In this document: piece after piece, positions 60,616 to 64,000 of the stretch
Layout: each line of letters begins with the position of its first letter
Position numbering within the stretch: position 1 is the first letter of the stretch
From: an uncultured Muribaculaceae bacterium
GTDB taxonomy: Bacteria > Bacteroidota > Bacteroidia > Bacteroidales > Muribaculaceae
Assembly: GCA_947628305.1 (NCBI GenBank)
Contig: CANQZG010000007.1
Span: 95,640-159,639 of the forward strand
Length of the DNA stretch: 64,000 bases
Direction of reading: 5' to 3'
The notes under the pieces: generated by a model
The model's input: the letters and a program-made list of their open reading frames with translations, nothing else
What the model was told of the DNA's origin: nothing
Database searches by the model: none
Translations under genes and position numbers: made by a program

Positions 60616-62448
60616 TTAATTCAGTCTGATTCTTCGGTCGGGGTCTATTTTTGCATGACACTTTGAGCAGACAGCCAAAGTTTTTCGTCTTCGAGCTATC
60701 ATTTTCTTTTCCCAGTCGGATTTACCTTTCAGGTCTTTAAGTTTGCGAACGTGATGCATTTCGAGTTTATCGGTAGCACCGCATAATTCGCAAACTTGGA
60801 GCTTCAGCCTTTCCATAAGGCTGTTACGTCCACCTGTTATGGAAACTGTCCGTGGAATAGTGTCACAGTAAATATTCCCTGCAACCTTTTTGCGTTTGAA
60901 ACCATCATGATAAAATGATTGGTAAAGTGTCTTACCCTTGCTATTTTCATATGCCACTTGGAAAAACTTGTTCTTTTTATATTTCAGAAGTATTTTCTTT
61001 ACAGATGATTTGTATTTGTTCGCAAATACCTTATACATGCTGTATGACATAATGTGATAGAAAGAATTGATGACATAGCTGTTATTGGCTATTGAGTAAT
61101 AATTATAGAACCCTCGGATTTCGGCATTGAACTGACTGACTATTTCCAAGTCATCCAAGTTCAGCATGTACGTTCTGACGATGGATTTCCAAACCTCTTT
61201 GCCATTGACGACCGCGATTCTTGCGGCTTTATAATCAAAGAGTTTCTTCCGCATCGTTTCAAAATTCAGGTACAATACAGGCTTGTGTCCGAATGCACGA
61301 ACCGTTTTACCGTACTTATCCTTACGTAAATCGTTACACCTACGTATAAATACGTCATATCCGAGAAATTTCGCTGGTTTCTGCGCATTGGTTATCAGTG
61401 TCTTTTCGTCTGACAGTTCCAGTTTAAGAGCTTCATTCAAATAATTCTTAATATCCTCTTTTACTGTTTTGCAGTCTTCAAGATTACCGGTAATTCCAAT
61501 CAGAAAGTCATCTGCGTATCTCACGTATTTTAACCGTTTGATACTGCTGTCCATTTCATTACGTGCCGGATAGTTGTTCCGTTCTTCTCGTAGCCGCTTA
61601 ATTTCGGCGGTCATCTGTTTCCTTACCTTTACATCTTTCTCATTCTTTAGTTTCTTTGCCAGTCGGTATCTTCGCTGTTCGTAGAGCTTGTATCGAGCGT
61701 CGCCTTTTCTTGTTACCCCTTTATTGAACCGATTGATGTATTCCTTGATGTACTTGTCGAACTTGTCAAGGTAGATGTTAGCCAGTATTGGGCTGATAAT
61801 CCCGCCTTGCGGAGTTCCACTGTACGTTCTATGAAATACCCAGTCTTCCACATATCCGGCATTCAGGAATTTTCTGATAAGCCGCAAAAATCTCTCGTCG
61901 GCGATACGTTCCCGAAGAATATTAATCAGTACGTCATGATTGATATTGTCGAAGAATCCTTTAATATCGCCTTCAATAAACCATTTCACGGCAGTGAATG
62001 TCTTTTGTATATCTATAAGAGCAGTATGACAACTTCGTTTGGGACGAAACCCATGTGAAGTATGTTCAAAACTACCTTCATAGATTGCTTCAAGTATCAT
62101 TCTGACTACTTCCTGTACCAGCTTATCATCAAAAGAGGGTATGCCAAGCGGACGTTTTTTCCCGTTTTTCTTAGGTATGTACGTCCTTTTGGACGGATTA
62201 GGCTGATAAGTCTCATTTTTAAGACTGCCAATCAGTTGTTCAACTCGGTCAATACTCATTCCGTCAATGGTTTTACCATCGGCTCCTGCCGTCATGTTGC
62301 CTGTCTTGCTGTAAATATTCTGATAGGCTACATAAAACATTTCCTCGTTAAACAGCACTCTATACAGCCGCTCAAACTTATAGTTCAAGTTACCGCTGTG
62401 TTTACTCAGACTGTTCAACACATTTTCTGGATTTCTCATGTCTCTCAC
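60616..62448 (-). CDS. ltrA: Group II intron reverse transcriptase/maturase
   Basis: The 610-residue protein has the ordered RT blocks: HGFRPKRSCHTAL, FIEGDIKGFFDNINHDVL, SGTPQGGIISPILANIYLD and the catalytic VRYADDFLIG, then a maturase (X) domain and a C-terminal HNH endonuclease with CELCGATDKLEMHHVRKL and CSKCH. It splices its own intron and drives retrohoming. The gene is intact, so the intron is probably still mobile. Confidence 0.95.
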   Translation of the reverse strand: MRDMRNPENVLNSLSKHSGNLNYKFERLYRVLFNEEMFYVAYQNIYSKTGNMTAGADGKTIDGMSIDRVEQLIGSLKNETYQPNPSKRTYIPKKNGKKRPLGIPSFDDKLVQEVVRMILEAIYEGSFEHTSHGFRPKRSCHTALIDIQKTFTAVKWFIEGDIKGFFDNINHDVLINILRERIADERFLRLIRKFLNAGYVEDWVFHRTYSGTPQGGIISPILANIYLDKFDKYIKEYINRFNKGVTRKGDARYKLYEQRRYRLAKKLKNEKDVKVRKQMTAEIKRLREERNNYPARNEMDSSIKRLKYVRYADDFLIGITGNLEDCKTVKEDIKNYLNEALKLELSDEKTLITNAQKPAKFLGYDVFIRRCNDLRKDKYGKTVRAFGHKPVLYLNFETMRKKLFDYKAARIAVVNGKEVWKSIVRTYMLNLDDLEIVSQFNAEIRGFYNYYSIANNSYVINSFYHIMSYSMYKVFANKYKSSVKKILLKYKKNKFFQVAYENSKGKTLYQSFYHDGFKRKKVAGNIYCDTIPRTVSITGGRNSLMERLKLQVCELCGATDKLEMHHVRKLKDLKGKSDWEKKMIARRRKTLAVCSKCHAKIDPDRRIRLN

Positions 62449-63019
62449 ATCTTCCTTTAAATTGTTAAACTTAATTAGCTGCTCCCCTTCGCCATGTACA
62501 AGGCGTTACCCTGCTCAGACTACTATGGAAGCTCCGTTGCCATGCCGGATATTCAGGGGCAGACCCCATAGCCCTACAACTGGCTTTCCGGTTTAGGCAA
62601 TCCCCGTTTAGAAATTTGACGACTATTTGGCTCGATAGATTGTCGGATACGACTTTCGTCCTTTACTACTTATGGTAGTTGCCTTGCGGTAAGTTTATGC
62701 TACTCCTGCTACGTGTCATCAGTGTAGTACCGCAACATAACGGTATAATTCCGAAGAATTATTCAACTGTCTTCCGTCATTGCCCAAGGATACGACTGCT
62801 CGGACTATCGTTCAACCAATGCAGGCTTTATCCTCATATCTATCATTTTAACTTGCCATTCGGTCGCAGCCTGACAGTTGGCTGACTTATGGCTTTACCA
62901 ACGTGCTATGTTCCCTTGTGGGGTTTTCCCCTCCGGTTAGCGGTTGTTAATGGGCATTTTAAACACTTGCCCAGTCGCTTGCCAAAGCGACATTCGTCAA
63001 ATTCCCTTTACGGGCGCAC
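62449..63019 (-). ncRNA. 5' ribozyme half of the group II intron (domains I-III)
   Basis: The 571 nt between the splice site and the RT start codon carry no gene. By position they form ribozyme domains I to III, including exon-binding sequences; I did not fold them in detail. Confidence 0.7.
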
Positions 63020-64000
63020 CAAATACTCCTCCGCGCTAACCTCTGTGGCATAGACCGCCGACTGTGTGCCACCCAGTCCAATCCATACCTCTTTGTAGAA
63101 CCTTGACGGATTGTTCGCCATGTTGATGGAGAGTATCTGCGACTTCTCCTTCTCCGTCAGACCCAACAGGGATTGTATGGCATCAAACTTGTTCATGTAC
63201 TTCCGCTGGTCGAGAAGTATCTTGCAGTCGGAGTTATTGATGATACTCTCCTTGACCACGGGCGAGGAAATGATGTCGTCCACCTCCTGTGTCACCACGA
63301 TTGCCTCACCGTAATACTTGCGCACGGTTTTGTACATATAGCGCAGGTACTCAGCCATATTTGCCGAAGAGAGAGCCTTCCAAGCCTCTTCCACTATCAG
63401 TTGTTTGCGCACGCCTTTCAGACGGCGCATCTTGTTGATGAAGGCTTCCATGATGATGATGGTCACGACCGGGAAAAGCTCGCGATTTTCCTTAATACTG
63501 TCAATCTCGAAGACAATGAACCGCTTGCCGAGCAGGTCGATGTTCTCCGTGGAGTTGAGCAGGAAGTCGTAGCGTCCGCCCCGGTAATACTGCCGCATGG
63601 TGGTGAGCATATTGTCGATGTTGAAGTCTGACTTCTCCACCTTTATCTCACGTTCCGCCAGTTCGCGGCGGTAGTCGTCGCGCATATACTCGTAGAAAGT
63701 GTTGAACGAGGGGACGATGCTCCTGTCAGCCCTGATACGCTTGATATAGGCGTTCACCGCACTGCCCAGTTCGCCGCTTTCCGTCTTCGTTACTTTGTCG
63801 TCCTCCGATTTCCAGAGCGTCAGCAGCAGCGTCTTGATGCTGTCCTTCTTCTCCACGTCGAACACGTAATCATCGGTGTAGAACGGGTTGAACGAAATCG
63901 GTTTCTCCTCCGTGTAGGTGAAATACACGCCGTCCGCCCCGTTTGTCTTGCGCCGGATCATCTCGCACAAGCCCTGATAGGAGTTTCCCGTGTCCACCAG
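63020..64000 (-). CDS. traG: traG 5' exon: VirB4-like conjugation ATPase, cut by the right window edge
   Basis: The visible 327 codons begin inside the ATPase domain (LVDTGNSYQGLCEMI) just after where Walker A would be, and include the Walker B-type KQLIVEEAWKAL and the motor segment AIVVTQEVDDIISSPVVKES. TraG energises assembly and DNA transfer, like VirB4. At the intron junction the frame reads TTG GTG CGC CCG TAA, so unspliced RNA ends with VRP and a stop at 63008, losing only the 38-residue tail encoded by the 3' exon. Confidence 0.92.

Larger units (their letters stand above)
60513..63019 (-). mobile_element. Group II intron inserted in traG
   Basis: The element is 2507 nt. Its 5' end on the minus strand reads GTGCGCCCG, matching the GUGYG consensus, directly after the TraG codons for EEYL. 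Its 3' end is ...CCTAC, matching the terminal AY. Domain V is at 60574-60607, and a complete RT-maturase-HNH gene fills domain IV. Boundaries were set by the two consensus ends and restoration of the TraG frame (EEYL joined to AYTTEE). The distance from domain V to the 3' end is 61 nt, somewhat long. Confidence 0.88.

Noticed and set aside
63008..63997. traG read as a complete 329-residue gene starting at 63997
   Set aside because: The apparent start is a GTG inside the ATPase domain next to the window edge; the real gene begins outside the window and continues past the intron.
1..64000. CRISPR arrays, rRNA and tRNA genes
   Set aside because: No regularly spaced repeats, no rRNA-like sequence and no cloverleaf with T-loop and anticodon arms were seen in the intergenic gaps.

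Overview
The window looks like a chromosomal segment of a Bacteroidales bacterium, probably Muribaculaceae or a near relative. The order-level call rests on recurrent TAnnTTTG promoter -7 boxes, Bacteroidales-specific families (DUF3316, DUF5063, GT3-type glycogen synthase, FadL/OMPP1 porin, GH127) and a CTnDOT-like conjugative element with traG-to-traQ gene order. The family-level guess is softer. Positions 1 to about 47,160 are chromosomal. From about 47,160 to the right edge lies one end of an integrative conjugative element (ICE), still running off the window.

Chromosomal layout. (a) 1-9.8 kb: a cut-off lipoprotein and aminopeptidase P (minus), a Bcp/PrxQ peroxidase, a GmrSD-like DUF262/DUF1524 protein (minus), then a five-gene operon for sodium-pumping methylmalonyl-CoA decarboxylation (epimerase, carboxyltransferase, lamin-tail/OadG fusion, biotin carrier, beta membrane subunit) ending at a strong terminator. 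(b) 10-16 kb: a small unknown, tRNA t6A dehydratase, an AT-rich block with a large exported unknown and a type II restriction-modification pair (C5 methyltransferase + HNH nuclease), then an HD hydrolase whose C-terminal module recurs at the end of the GmrSD-like protein. (c) 16-24.4 kb: parC, DUF3316, an S41 protease, a beta-barrel, an unusual intergenic stretch (candidate sRNA and a TIR-bounded element), and a minus operon ybaK-aroC-radical SAM. (d) 24.5-34.4 kb: a Fe-siderophore/B12-type ABC importer, thymidine kinase, DUF3108, a 5'-nucleotidase, a FadL-type porin and a GH127 enzyme. (e) 34.5-47.1 kb: tsaB diverging from yicC-gmk-nadD-DUF5063, cardiolipin synthase, M23 peptidase, fmt, glycogen synthase plus glucan phosphorylase, and a beta-barrel.

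ICE end. About 1 kb without recognised genes carries several long stem-loops and a possible minus-strand structured transcript. Eight small plus-strand accessory genes (including PcfK- and PcfJ-like proteins and DUF3873) converge on the minus-strand transfer operon traG-H-I-J-K-L-M-N-O-P-Q-lysozyme. Between the two arms sits an AT-rich singleton with its own promoter whose protein reads like an ADP-ribosyltransferase fold. traG is split near its 3' end by a 2.5-kb group II intron encoding a full RT-maturase-HNH protein. The exons rejoin in frame, and unspliced RNA would still give TraG lacking only its last 38 residues.

No rRNA, tRNA or CRISPR array was seen. The observations most worth following up are the shared C-terminal module of the GmrSD-like and HD proteins, the ART-like cargo gene, the intron position in traG, the structured ICE-end region, and the sRNA/TIR-element pair at 21.5-21.95 kb.
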